Assembly (NCBI GenBank): GCA_031411655.1
Contig: JANOBM010000247.1
Coordinates: 62,001 to 126,000, forward strand
Source: UBA6163 sp031411655
Lineage (GTDB): Bacteria; Planctomycetota; Planctomycetia; Pirellulales; Pirellulaceae
Direction of reading: 5' to 3'
DNA: 64,000 nucleotides
Part shown: positions 25,335-33,087 of the stretch, in pieces
How positions within the stretch are numbered: position 1 is the stretch's first letter
Layout of the letters: each line of letters begins with the position of its first letter
Program-made: the position numbers and the translations under genes
The notes under the pieces: model-generated
What the model saw: only the letters and a program-made list of their open reading frames with translations
Databases searched by the model: none
What the model was told of the DNA's origin: nothing

Positions 25335-28100
25335 TCATTGATTCACTTGCGGATCGCTGACTGGCTGCTTGATTCGCGCCTGACTTGAGACAAATTGGTG
25401 ATGGTCTATCCGGCCTCTGACTGGATCGATTCCCTCATTGCCATGGCCACCGTATCCGTCACTGATGCCCGTGAGATGGCGTACGAAGCCTCGACGGTCT
25501 GAGCAGTCGATCAACCTTCTTTGCGAACGAAGTTCTGCGACGTAGTCGGAACTCACGTCATTACCTGCTATGTCGAACGCCATCAAAGGATGCGCGTACG
25601 CGATGGTTCGGATTTCAGATTCGTGAAGTCCACAGTTTCTTAGCCCCAAAAAATGGATACTGTTCGCCTTCCGACTGCCAAGCAACTCGAGCATGGGCTG
25701 GTCCAATTTCGAATCGGATAGGTCCAGTCGGTCAAGCATACCGCGAGCGAGGCAGGTGGAGAGAACATCATGACTAATGCCTGTGCCTGCAACGTTTAGT
25801 TCGATCAGTTGAATGACATCCGACAACCCTACCAGATCTTCTCGATGGAAAGGACAATAGCCAATCGCCAGCCTCTGTAAGTTTTTTAATCGAAGAAGTG
25901 TTTTTACCCCTTCGGAGGAAAGCTTGGTTTCGCTAAGGTCGACGTCACTCAAGAGAGTCAGGCCTTGCCAGTGGTCGGTGACGATTTCATCGTCGAGTTG
26001 GCTGCCCGGAAGCGCTAACACAGTGAGTTGTTTGAATCTCCCCACCTTTTCAAGCGAGTCGCGAGATAGCCCCCCATAAGCAATGGTCAAGTGATCAAGC
26101 GAGGCACAATCCCAAAGATGTTCGCACACGGCGTCCGTCGCATATTCGCCGCCCACGGCGAAGAAACGTAACTCCTCGATTCCATGGATGACGGTGTCCT
26201 CAGGAAGTGGCCCATTAACCGATAGTCCAAGGAGAGACTTGCCGTCTCGAATCATCAACTTCTCGACGTCGCTGCCGATAATCAGTTCGGTTTGTAACCT
26301 TGGGGCGGCGCTGATGCGGACGGTTTTCGCTTTGGGAAGGTCAGTAGCGAGGTAACCGCGGAGCGATGGCTTTTCGACGATCTCAATTTGTTCAAACTCT
26401 CGATTTGAAACAAGCATTTCGTGGAGAGGCAGGTTCCGATTAAGGAATTGCGTAGCGTCCGAATTTGAAATCGGACAGCCTCTCAAATCAATTTTGGTCA
26501 ACTTGGGGAGAGTCGCTAAGCTGCTGAGTTGGTGTCCATCAATACCTGCGTATTGGAACCCCAGCTTACGAATTCGTTCATTCTTGGCTAACGGGGTTAG
26601 ATCAATTCCCTTGAGCGGCAAGAAGCTGAAGTCGATCGTTGGTGGTCCATCGAATGTTGCCACGGAGTCGATGAGATTTTGAATTTGTTCGCGTGGAAAT
26701 TCGTATCGCGAATAGGACGCCAGTGATTCATCATAAGCTAAAACACTGATGGCGAGACTTTGCAAGGCTTGTAAACCCTTAAGGCTGAGTTCCTTGAGGT
26801 CATGACCATCGCAATTCAGCAATCGCAAGCTGGGCAGATTGACGAGACGAAGTGACTCAAGCCAAAGCATCGTAGGGATACGTTCATTTGGCATGCCTCG
26901 AAGAAGCAGTTCACTGTTTGAATAGGAGATCTCCTGAAGTCGCGGAGCGTTTTCAAAGTCGAGCGCGAATTTTTGCCACGTCTCGAGGCTGACCCGATGC
27001 AGTTTTGGCAAATCGACAAGACGAAGCCGAATGGTGTTTGAGTTGCAATGAATTCCAGAGCGGACAATGACGAGATCGGTCAGTTCCGGTAGGTCACGAA
27101 GCTCAACGGAATCGGAGCCGGTTTTAGGGCGGGGGAGCCGGAGAGATTCTAGATGTGGAGGAAGCGCACCATTGGTCAACGATGCCAATTGCAAGTCGCT
27201 GTCAACGAGATCTAAATCTCGTAACTTTTCCAATTTTTCTAGCGGACCGAGTCCGTCATGTAGCCCACTGCAATCCATCAAGTTCAACCAACGCAACGAT
27301 GATAGTTTTGCAATGGACTGGGTGTCTTGTTTTGTTAATTCGGCCGAGACAACCAAAAGATGATTAAACCGCGGGTTCCGGCATAGCGCTTCCCACTGCA
27401 GAGAAGTCGGCGTAAACCCCACTGCACCAAAGGATGTCAGTGTGCGGACGGTTGTGAGCAATTCGGTGGTTGCCAGATCTTGCTTGTACGAGATCACGCC
27501 CCGGATCCGAGCAAACCGAGCCAGCACTGGTTGCGGCAAAACCGTCGCAATGATGGAAGGGACGTGGGTACTACGACAAACAATCGAGGTTTTCTCGAGT
27601 CTTTGCGCTAATCTTCTGTCCGAGTAATCATTGAGGGCAATGTAGCTAACGATCGCGACGATGGCCGCTGCCGTGATCGCCCATCTGGCAGCTCGGCACG
27701 CTCGCTCCGGTACAGGTGCTCGAACTTGCGCACTTTGCTTTCCGAAAACCGAACGGCGACGAACCAGGAACGAAAGCCCACCCAGCACAAGCGTTGAGAT
27801 CACCGCAACCAGCCCGTCAGCGAATAACGGTAGATACGCAAGGTAGGAAGGTCGAGATACCGGATCGTCCTCGTAGCGTTCCAAATACTGAAACGGGAAA
27901 CCACCCCGAATCACTTCGTACTTATAGAGAAACCGGCAGTCAAAACTCGATTCGCTGAGATGATTTGGACGGAGGTGTTGCTGGGCCGTGGCAACGTACT
28001 TGTGCGGCCAATTGCATACTATCCAGCCGATAGACAATACGATGACTAACGTGATAGTGGCAGAATCAAATCTCTCCGAAGATCCTGTCCCGGTCATCAT
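25335..28100 (-). CDS. Large membrane-anchored leucine-rich-repeat protein
   Basis: 921 residues. The first ~160 hold about three membrane helices (ATITLVIVLSIGWIVCNW, ~20-37; LFADGLVAVISTLVLGGLSFLV, ~95-115; WAITAAAIVAIVSYIAL, ~140-156). From about 230 to 900 the sequence is a long run of leucine-rich repeats (SSLRWLNLMDC, LRDLDLVDSDL, LTKIDLRGCPIS, MLDRLDLSDSKLD), irregular in length and of the planctomycete type. The C-terminal ~25 residues are unrelated. The LRR part probably forms a curved binding surface outside or inside the membrane; the partner is unknown. Start ATG-ATG at 28100 follows a G-rich stretch. Monocistronic. Confidence 0.78.
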   Translation of the reverse strand: MMTGTGSSERFDSATITLVIVLSIGWIVCNWPHKYVATAQQHLRPNHLSESSFDCRFLYKYEVIRGGFPFQYLERYEDDPVSRPSYLAYLPLFADGLVAVISTLVLGGLSFLVRRRSVFGKQSAQVRAPVPERACRAARWAITAAAIVAIVSYIALNDYSDRRLAQRLEKTSIVCRSTHVPSIIATVLPQPVLARFARIRGVISYKQDLATTELLTTVRTLTSFGAVGFTPTSLQWEALCRNPRFNHLLVVSAELTKQDTQSIAKLSSLRWLNLMDCSGLHDGLGPLEKLEKLRDLDLVDSDLQLASLTNGALPPHLESLRLPRPKTGSDSVELRDLPELTDLVIVRSGIHCNSNTIRLRLVDLPKLHRVSLETWQKFALDFENAPRLQEISYSNSELLLRGMPNERIPTMLWLESLRLVNLPSLRLLNCDGHDLKELSLKGLQALQSLAISVLAYDESLASYSRYEFPREQIQNLIDSVATFDGPPTIDFSFLPLKGIDLTPLAKNERIRKLGFQYAGIDGHQLSSLATLPKLTKIDLRGCPISNSDATQFLNRNLPLHEMLVSNREFEQIEIVEKPSLRGYLATDLPKAKTVRISAAPRLQTELIIGSDVEKLMIRDGKSLLGLSVNGPLPEDTVIHGIEELRFFAVGGEYATDAVCEHLWDCASLDHLTIAYGGLSRDSLEKVGRFKQLTVLALPGSQLDDEIVTDHWQGLTLLSDVDLSETKLSSEGVKTLLRLKNLQRLAIGYCPFHREDLVGLSDVIQLIELNVAGTGISHDVLSTCLARGMLDRLDLSDSKLDQPMLELLGSRKANSIHFLGLRNCGLHESEIRTIAYAHPLMAFDIAGNDVSSDYVAELRSQRRLIDCSDRRGFVRHLTGISDGYGGHGNEGIDPVRGRIDHHQFVSSQARIKQPVSDPQVNQ

Positions 28101-28224
28101 CGCCCCCCGCCAAAGGCAGTCTCGTCAATGGAAATCCCGCAATGGGATGGTGGTGATTGTAAAGTAAATTGGTATTGATCGTGTCATCATACGCAGCGTG
28201 GAAGTGCCTCACCCAATCGCTCGC

Positions 28225-29001
28225 TCATCGTTTCCAAACGCCCGCGTCGATCAGTTGTTTTGTAGCCACGGCTGACCAACCGCGGTTGGCCAGTGGGCTG
28301 GCTGGGCTTGGATGCAGTATTCTGACGATCCGAGGCCCTTGAGCGGCTAGCTCTTCGGACGTCTCCACCACGCGGGCAAAGCAACTTTCAGCAAAGGCTC
28401 CGACTCCAACCAAATACTTTGGTTTGAGGAACGAGATGACCGCGCGCAGGTGGCTGTCACAGGCCAATCGTAGGCGAGAGGCTTCATCCGCGGGAAGCTT
28501 GTCCGGCGTGCGATTTCGGGCCGATGACTCCATAAACACCAGCGGGCAGTAGTTGGCGACGAAGTGATGTTTGAAAAAATGGTCGGCCGAACCAAAGCGT
28601 TCACGCAAAAGGCCCCAAAACCGCTCACCACTGACTTCACTTCGGGTACACGAGAAGCCTTCAATGGGACGTTTGGGATGCTCGCCTTTGGGGCGGTTCA
28701 CCAGACCCTCGATCCCCAACCAATCGCGAACCGATTGGACCTGTCCAAACGGGACACCGGTCTGCGCCATGCCCCAGGGGCCTGGATTCATCCCCAAGAA
28801 TAATACCTCCGTCGTGTCGACGTTACATCGTTGGAGATAGCTTCGGTGCGGTTCCCAGGCATAACGCAGGGGATTGTAAACGTGGGTCACGGGGGCTGTG
28901 AATTTAAGTTTATCGACAGCGTCAGCCAGTTCACTAGCGAACGAGACAAGTGAAACGTTTTGGGAACTCGCCTGACTGGTTTTGCGTGAAATTTTGGTCA
29001 T
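28225..29001 (-). CDS. SMUG1-type uracil-DNA glycosylase
   Basis: 258 residues. The active-site motif GMNPGPWGMAQTGVPFG lies at 70-86 and is nearly identical to that of vertebrate SMUG1, and the second motif HPSPASP begins at H230. These form the uracil pocket and position the catalytic residues in this family. The enzyme removes uracil, and in SMUG1 relatives oxidised pyrimidines or xanthine, from DNA. Bacterial SMUG1 is uncommon but known in planctomycetes and Geobacter. The start overlaps the stop of the upstream AroE-like gene by 4 bp (ATGA), so it is translationally coupled to it. Confidence 0.93.
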   Translation of the reverse strand: MTKISRKTSQASSQNVSLVSFASELADAVDKLKFTAPVTHVYNPLRYAWEPHRSYLQRCNVDTTEVLFLGMNPGPWGMAQTGVPFGQVQSVRDWLGIEGLVNRPKGEHPKRPIEGFSCTRSEVSGERFWGLLRERFGSADHFFKHHFVANYCPLVFMESSARNRTPDKLPADEASRLRLACDSHLRAVISFLKPKYLVGVGAFAESCFARVVETSEELAAQGPRIVRILHPSPASPLANRGWSAVATKQLIDAGVWKR

Positions 29002-29978
29002 ATCTCAAGATATTCTTCAAACGCATCGCGAATGGTGTCTCTGCTCGCCTCCTGGCCCGTCCACCGATTGAGGGCGATCGCTAACCGCAAAATCTCAAGG
29101 TCAATATGGCCAATTACCTGAATCGATGGGCAGGCTTTCGTTTCGGCGGCGTGGGACCACTGATTAAACGTACCCGACAAATCGAAAACAATCGAATCGG
29201 GATGAAGCTGCGAAATAAACTCCAAAATGAATTCAGTGGTGGGAAGGAGCGGGTTCAACTTTGCAGGTGGTTTCTTTGTCGGCTTTGAATCCAAAACCCA
29301 TACGACCAGCGATGGCGGCAAACCAACCGGACTGGATTCGCTCGACTTGTTTGCGTCCGTGGTCGTCGCTTGTGAGACAACTTCCGCACTGCTTTCCAGT
29401 TGGCTCTTTTCTGACTGGCTCTTCTCTAGTTGGCTCTTGTCTGGTGTGCTTTCTAACGGGCTTGCCAATGGCCAAGCGACCCATTGTTGCCCCTGAGCCA
29501 TCACTTTCGAAACTGGAAGCATCTGCATCAACGGCAATACGCGCTGGTCCAGAGTTAAAGGGTCGCCGACTAGCAGACAGTGTTCAATGGGAGTGCCCGT
29601 CGATTTGACGCGGTCTTCCAAAGTGAGTTCTGCAGCTTGTGAATACAGATTGGCGACGACAAGTTTTTGGTCATCGTCTTGGAACAGGCAATCGTGCCAA
29701 GGCGAGTGATCCAACTTGTCTGTACCCTCCGTCGCAACCGAAACAAGGAGGTTCCCCACTTTAGTTTCGTAGGGGGATGCGATCATTGCACCGCGGAATC
29801 CGAGAGCAACCATCCCTCGGATGGCCTGTTCAATCCACATCGGGTCGACATCGAAGGAAATGAACTGCCAGTCAAGGCCAAGTCCCGCGAGGACACGCTG
29901 CGCTGCGAACTGTGTTGGATTCCCTCCAATGGGATGACCGATCACGCATAATGCGGTCTGAATTGGCGAATCATCCAT
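28998..29978 (-). CDS. Shikimate-dehydrogenase-like protein lacking catalytic residues
   Basis: 326 residues. The N-terminal ~75 follow the substrate-binding domain of AroE: CVIGHPIGGNPTQFAAQ, WQFISFDVDP and GFRGAMIASPYETKV. In AroE the last segment contains the catalytic Lys (TxPHK/TVPFK); here the position is E71. The second catalytic residue, the Asp of NTDG, is also not seen (VVANLYSQA). The middle region has a low-complexity Ser/Glu/Gln/Lys stretch coded by 15-bp repeats. The C-terminal region has Rossmann-like elements (SIVFDLSG). I infer a non-catalytic AroE relative; an active aroE should exist elsewhere. Coupled by 4-bp overlap to the SMUG1 gene. Confidence 0.68.
   Translation of the reverse strand: MDDSPIQTALCVIGHPIGGNPTQFAAQRVLAGLGLDWQFISFDVDPMWIEQAIRGMVALGFRGAMIASPYETKVGNLLVSVATEGTDKLDHSPWHDCLFQDDDQKLVVANLYSQAAELTLEDRVKSTGTPIEHCLLVGDPLTLDQRVLPLMQMLPVSKVMAQGQQWVAWPLASPLESTPDKSQLEKSQSEKSQLESSAEVVSQATTTDANKSSESSPVGLPPSLVVWVLDSKPTKKPPAKLNPLLPTTEFILEFISQLHPDSIVFDLSGTFNQWSHAAETKACPSIQVIGHIDLEILRLAIALNRWTGQEASRDTIRDAFEEYLEI
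29398..29442. repeat. Three 15-bp tandem units inside the AroE-like gene
   Basis: Units begin at 29398, 29413 and 29428 and differ by a few bases each. On the minus strand they encode the repeated pentapeptide motif DKSQL/EKSQS/EKSQL. They lie in the low-complexity linker between the two domain-like halves. Confidence 0.85.
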
Positions 29979-30064
29979 GAGAAAAACCGGGGCTTGTGGT
30001 AGCGGTGCGCCGTTGTCGTTAGAACATCTGCAATCGCATTGTAGACGAAGGACGCCTCCGATTC

Positions 30065-30922
30065 ATGTTCCTTATGACATTCCTTTGGTTAGTTGCTTGT
30101 TTCATCGTGCAGGTCGCTTTTGCACAGCACGGACTCGACATTGCCTCCGATCCGCTTGCCTGGATATGGGTAGGCACGATGTGGGCAGGATGGGCCGGAT
30201 GCGTATGGACGGCAACAGCGTTCAGAAGTTTGTGGCAACGGTTGTTTCTCCTAAGCATTGTCGGAGCTTGGCACGTCATTTGGATGTCCATTGGACGCGA
30301 CCAAGACATGCTCCGCTACGTTTTGATGTTCGGCGGCTATGGACTGACACAGCCCGTTGCATTTCGGTTGCTCCGGATTCCCAGTTGGGAATTTGGGCCG
30401 TGGAGGCTGAAGTCAAGAGCGACGTCGCAGACACAGTATGCCATCGTGGAACTGCTCGCGATTACCACTGTGATGGCGATCTTCATTTCAGGAGCCAAGG
30501 CTTACCAACCACCCGGTGGTGAAACGTTTTGGTACGGCCTGCCAGTCGTCTACTTGGCGTTTGTCACCACGGCGACGCTCTGTGTCTTGGCGATCGTGTT
30601 ACCTTCGGCGCTCCAGAGGCAGTTGTTTGCGCTGGGCAGCTTGGTATCGGTTGCGGTCGGTTCCATGTTGATCGCCTGGATGGAAAATGTGGTGGCGCCG
30701 ATTCCGTCATCGTCATGGGTGACGTGGTGGCCGTACTATGGAATACAAGGTGTTTTCGCGGTCTGGATGGTGACGCTTGCCGCCTGCGGTAGCGTCACGA
30801 AAACGATTCCAGTGAACGGGCAAATCACCGAAGTCAAAACACCAGACTTGCCGCGGTCAACCGACGATGAGTCTCCTCCATCAAGCGATCTTCTTCCGTT
30901 TCGTCGGCCGCCACATAAGTGA
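30065..30922 (+). CDS. Multi-pass membrane protein of unknown function
   Basis: 285 residues. Seven or so hydrophobic helices are visible: ~1-20, ~30-48, ~57-78, ~82-98, ~123-142, ~153-178 and ~183-205, with a further one near 225-245. Between them is a loop with RLLRIPSWEFGPWRLKS. The C-terminal ~40 residues are polar and end in a basic, Pro-rich tail. I recognise no family. The start ATG at 30065 is the first in frame after a stop. The 3' end runs 89 bp into the 3' end of dapL on the opposite strand, so the last 29 codons are shared. Coding is supported by the regular helix pattern. Confidence 0.75.
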   Translation: MFLMTFLWLVACFIVQVAFAQHGLDIASDPLAWIWVGTMWAGWAGCVWTATAFRSLWQRLFLLSIVGAWHVIWMSIGRDQDMLRYVLMFGGYGLTQPVAFRLLRIPSWEFGPWRLKSRATSQTQYAIVELLAITTVMAIFISGAKAYQPPGGETFWYGLPVVYLAFVTTATLCVLAIVLPSALQRQLFALGSLVSVAVGSMLIAWMENVVAPIPSSSWVTWWPYYGIQGVFAVWMVTLAACGSVTKTIPVNGQITEVKTPDLPRSTDDESPPSSDLLPFRRPPHK

Positions 30923-32123
30923 CACTGAAGCGAAGGTAAGGACCGGCATCATCCCACGGAACGGTCACAATTCCGAACTGTTCGATAAGAAATCGCGTCG
31001 CGTCTTCGGCTTTTGCAAAGGTTTGCGCCGCGTGTTGGGAGGTGGCCCTCAAGCCTTTTGGGGCCTGGGTGTAAAGGAAATAGCTACCACCTGGCATTTG
31101 GCAGTGGAACCCGCACTTTTGAAGGGTGGCTACCAGTTTGGTGAGTCGGCGCCGATACTTCGCATTGATCGCTTTCGGAATGGAATCGTCATCCAATGCT
31201 GCAGCAGCGGCTTTCTGGGTCGCCATGAATTGGCCGCTGTCGCTGTTATCTTTCACATCGGCAAATGCGGAAACGATGCGTGGGTGGCCACAGACCCAAC
31301 CCATTCTCCAGCCGATCATGTCGTAGCCCTTACTCATCGAGTGGACTTCGACGCCTACATCGATCGCACCTGGCGTTTGCAGGAAACTACGTGGCTCGCC
31401 ATCAAAGGTTAGCAAGACATGTGCTGCATCCTGAACGACAACAAATTGCTTTTCCTTCGCGAGAGCGACGACCTTCTCGTAAAACTCAGGAGTCGCTGTG
31501 CGTCCAGTCGGCGAGTTAGGGTAATTCAGCACAAGCAATTTCGTGCGCCGATAGATGTCATCGGGGACGGCGTCTAAGTCTGGTAAGAAACCATTCTGGG
31601 AAAGCAATGGCAAACGGAATACCTCGCCTCCGTAATAGCGAGTGTGTGTACCAGCAACTGGGTAGCCGGGGACGGTCATCAGCGTGACATCACCGGGATT
31701 GATGAAGCAAGCTGGTAGCATCGCGTATGCAGGTTTGCTTCCGATGCAGTGGTTGATTTGTGTGATGGGATCAAGGTTGACGTCAAAATGACGGGCCATG
31801 AAACGAGCGGCAGCTTGTTTGAATTCAATGATCCCATTATCTGCATAACCGCGATTCTCGGGTCGGTCAATTTCTCGATGCATCACGGCACGAATGGATT
31901 CCGCTGCCATCGAGTCATTTTCACCGATTCCAAAATCCAGTAGTTGGCGATCGGGATGATCGGCAAGTGCCTTGCGTTTGGCTCGTTTGATTTTCTCAAA
32001 CTTATAAATCTCGGTGTCTTTGCCGTAGTTGACACCACCGATTCGCTCGGCAAAAAGCTGCTGGAAATAGGGGTCGGCGGACGCAGCGGGTGCGTTGGAC
32101 TTTGGGGGGACGGCGGTGGACAT
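30834..32123 (-). CDS. dapL: LL-diaminopimelate aminotransferase
   Basis: 429 residues, a fold-type I PLP aminotransferase. It converts tetrahydrodipicolinate directly to LL-diaminopimelate for lysine and peptidoglycan synthesis. The PLP lysine is K265 in HSMSKGYDMIGWRMGW, a signature of DapL. GIGENDSMAAESI at the N-terminus, GYADNGIIEF, VPGYPVAGTHT and NYPNSPTGRTA also fit. DapL occurs in plants, chlamydiae and planctomycetes; related MalY/AspC-type enzymes are less likely given these motifs. The 3' end overlaps the membrane-protein gene on the other strand. The upstream spacer of ~230 bp lies between this gene and the kinase at 32356 and holds both promoters. Confidence 0.93.
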   Translation of the reverse strand: MSTAVPPKSNAPAASADPYFQQLFAERIGGVNYGKDTEIYKFEKIKRAKRKALADHPDRQLLDFGIGENDSMAAESIRAVMHREIDRPENRGYADNGIIEFKQAAARFMARHFDVNLDPITQINHCIGSKPAYAMLPACFINPGDVTLMTVPGYPVAGTHTRYYGGEVFRLPLLSQNGFLPDLDAVPDDIYRRTKLLVLNYPNSPTGRTATPEFYEKVVALAKEKQFVVVQDAAHVLLTFDGEPRSFLQTPGAIDVGVEVHSMSKGYDMIGWRMGWVCGHPRIVSAFADVKDNSDSGQFMATQKAAAAALDDDSIPKAINAKYRRRLTKLVATLQKCGFHCQMPGGSYFLYTQAPKGLRATSQHAAQTFAKAEDATRFLIEQFGIVTVPWDDAGPYLRFSVTYVAADETEEDRLMEETHRRLTAASLVF

Positions 32124-32355
32124 GGCAAGCAGGATCTATCGGGGGTGATGAAAGCATTGGTTCGACAAGCCAATAGGTTACGTCGGACCGGGACTCGTTT
32201 GAAGTCCTGACAAGCTGTCGAAGACCGCTTTCTTTGATCGCAGGAAGGACGCCGCCATGACGAAACTGGAGCCATGTGACTAAAATCACGTCACCGCGGC
32301 ATCGTAAGCCAACGCTCGCTTTCCGCTTCCATCCTTTTTTCTAGACTGCGTTTTG

Positions 32356-33087
32356 ATGTCTGCTTCCGAAAACGCTGAAGTCAAGGCGATCCGCGCGCAA
32401 TACGAAGAACTGGCGGAGCTTGCTGGTTCATTAGCCCATGAGATAAAAAACCCGCTTTCGGTGATTCACATGAACATCGATTTGCTGAGCGAGGATTTAA
32501 CTGATATCGAGTCGCCGATCCGGCGTCGTTCGCTGGACAAGATTGAAATCGTCCGCCATCAGTGCGAACGAATGGAAGCTCTGCTGCGGGACTTTCTTCG
32601 GTATGCAAGACTCAGTCAGATTGACCTGGTTCCAGGCAACCTCAACGATCAAGTCGATCGTGTACTGCGCGCTTACCGCGCCCAGGCAGACGCGGCCGGG
32701 ATTGATATCCAGCGGTATTTGGATCCCGATTTGCCAGCCATCCTTTTGCATAGTGATTCATTGCAGGCGGCCCTCATGAACCTCGTTAAAAATGCGATCG
32801 AGGCCATGCCACAAGGCGGTCAGCTATGGGCGCGAACCACATCCACTCGCCGCGGTGTGGCCCTCGAACTGATTGACACCGGACACGGTGTCGATGACAC
32901 CACGCTGATGCACATGTTTGAGCCTTTTTACAGTACGAAAGAAGAAGGCTCCGGCCTGGGACTTCCCACAGCGAGGAAAATCATCGAGGCCCATGGAGGA
33001 CAGATCAGCGTTCAAAGTGAGGTTGGGCGCGGAACCAAATTCGTGCTTGAATTCCCAGTGCCTCGGCGAATCGCCTCGGTCGTTTAA
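32356..33087 (+). CDS. Soluble histidine kinase, NtrB-like
   Basis: 243 residues from the ATG at 32356 (a TTG directly before it). A short coiled coil leads into HisKA with the phosphorylated His in SLAHEIKNPLSVIHMN, then HATPase motifs NLVKNAIEAMP, DTGHGVDD and GSGLGLPTARKI. No membrane helix, PAS or GAF domain is present, so the signal probably reaches it through a partner, as in NtrB-like two-component systems. No response regulator is adjacent. Its stop codon TAA overlaps the stop codon of the GH57 gene on the other strand (shared TTAA at 33084-33087). Confidence 0.9.
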   Translation: MSASENAEVKAIRAQYEELAELAGSLAHEIKNPLSVIHMNIDLLSEDLTDIESPIRRRSLDKIEIVRHQCERMEALLRDFLRYARLSQIDLVPGNLNDQVDRVLRAYRAQADAAGIDIQRYLDPDLPAILLHSDSLQAALMNLVKNAIEAMPQGGQLWARTTSTRRGVALELIDTGHGVDDTTLMHMFEPFYSTKEEGSGLGLPTARKIIEAHGGQISVQSEVGRGTKFVLEFPVPRRIASVV

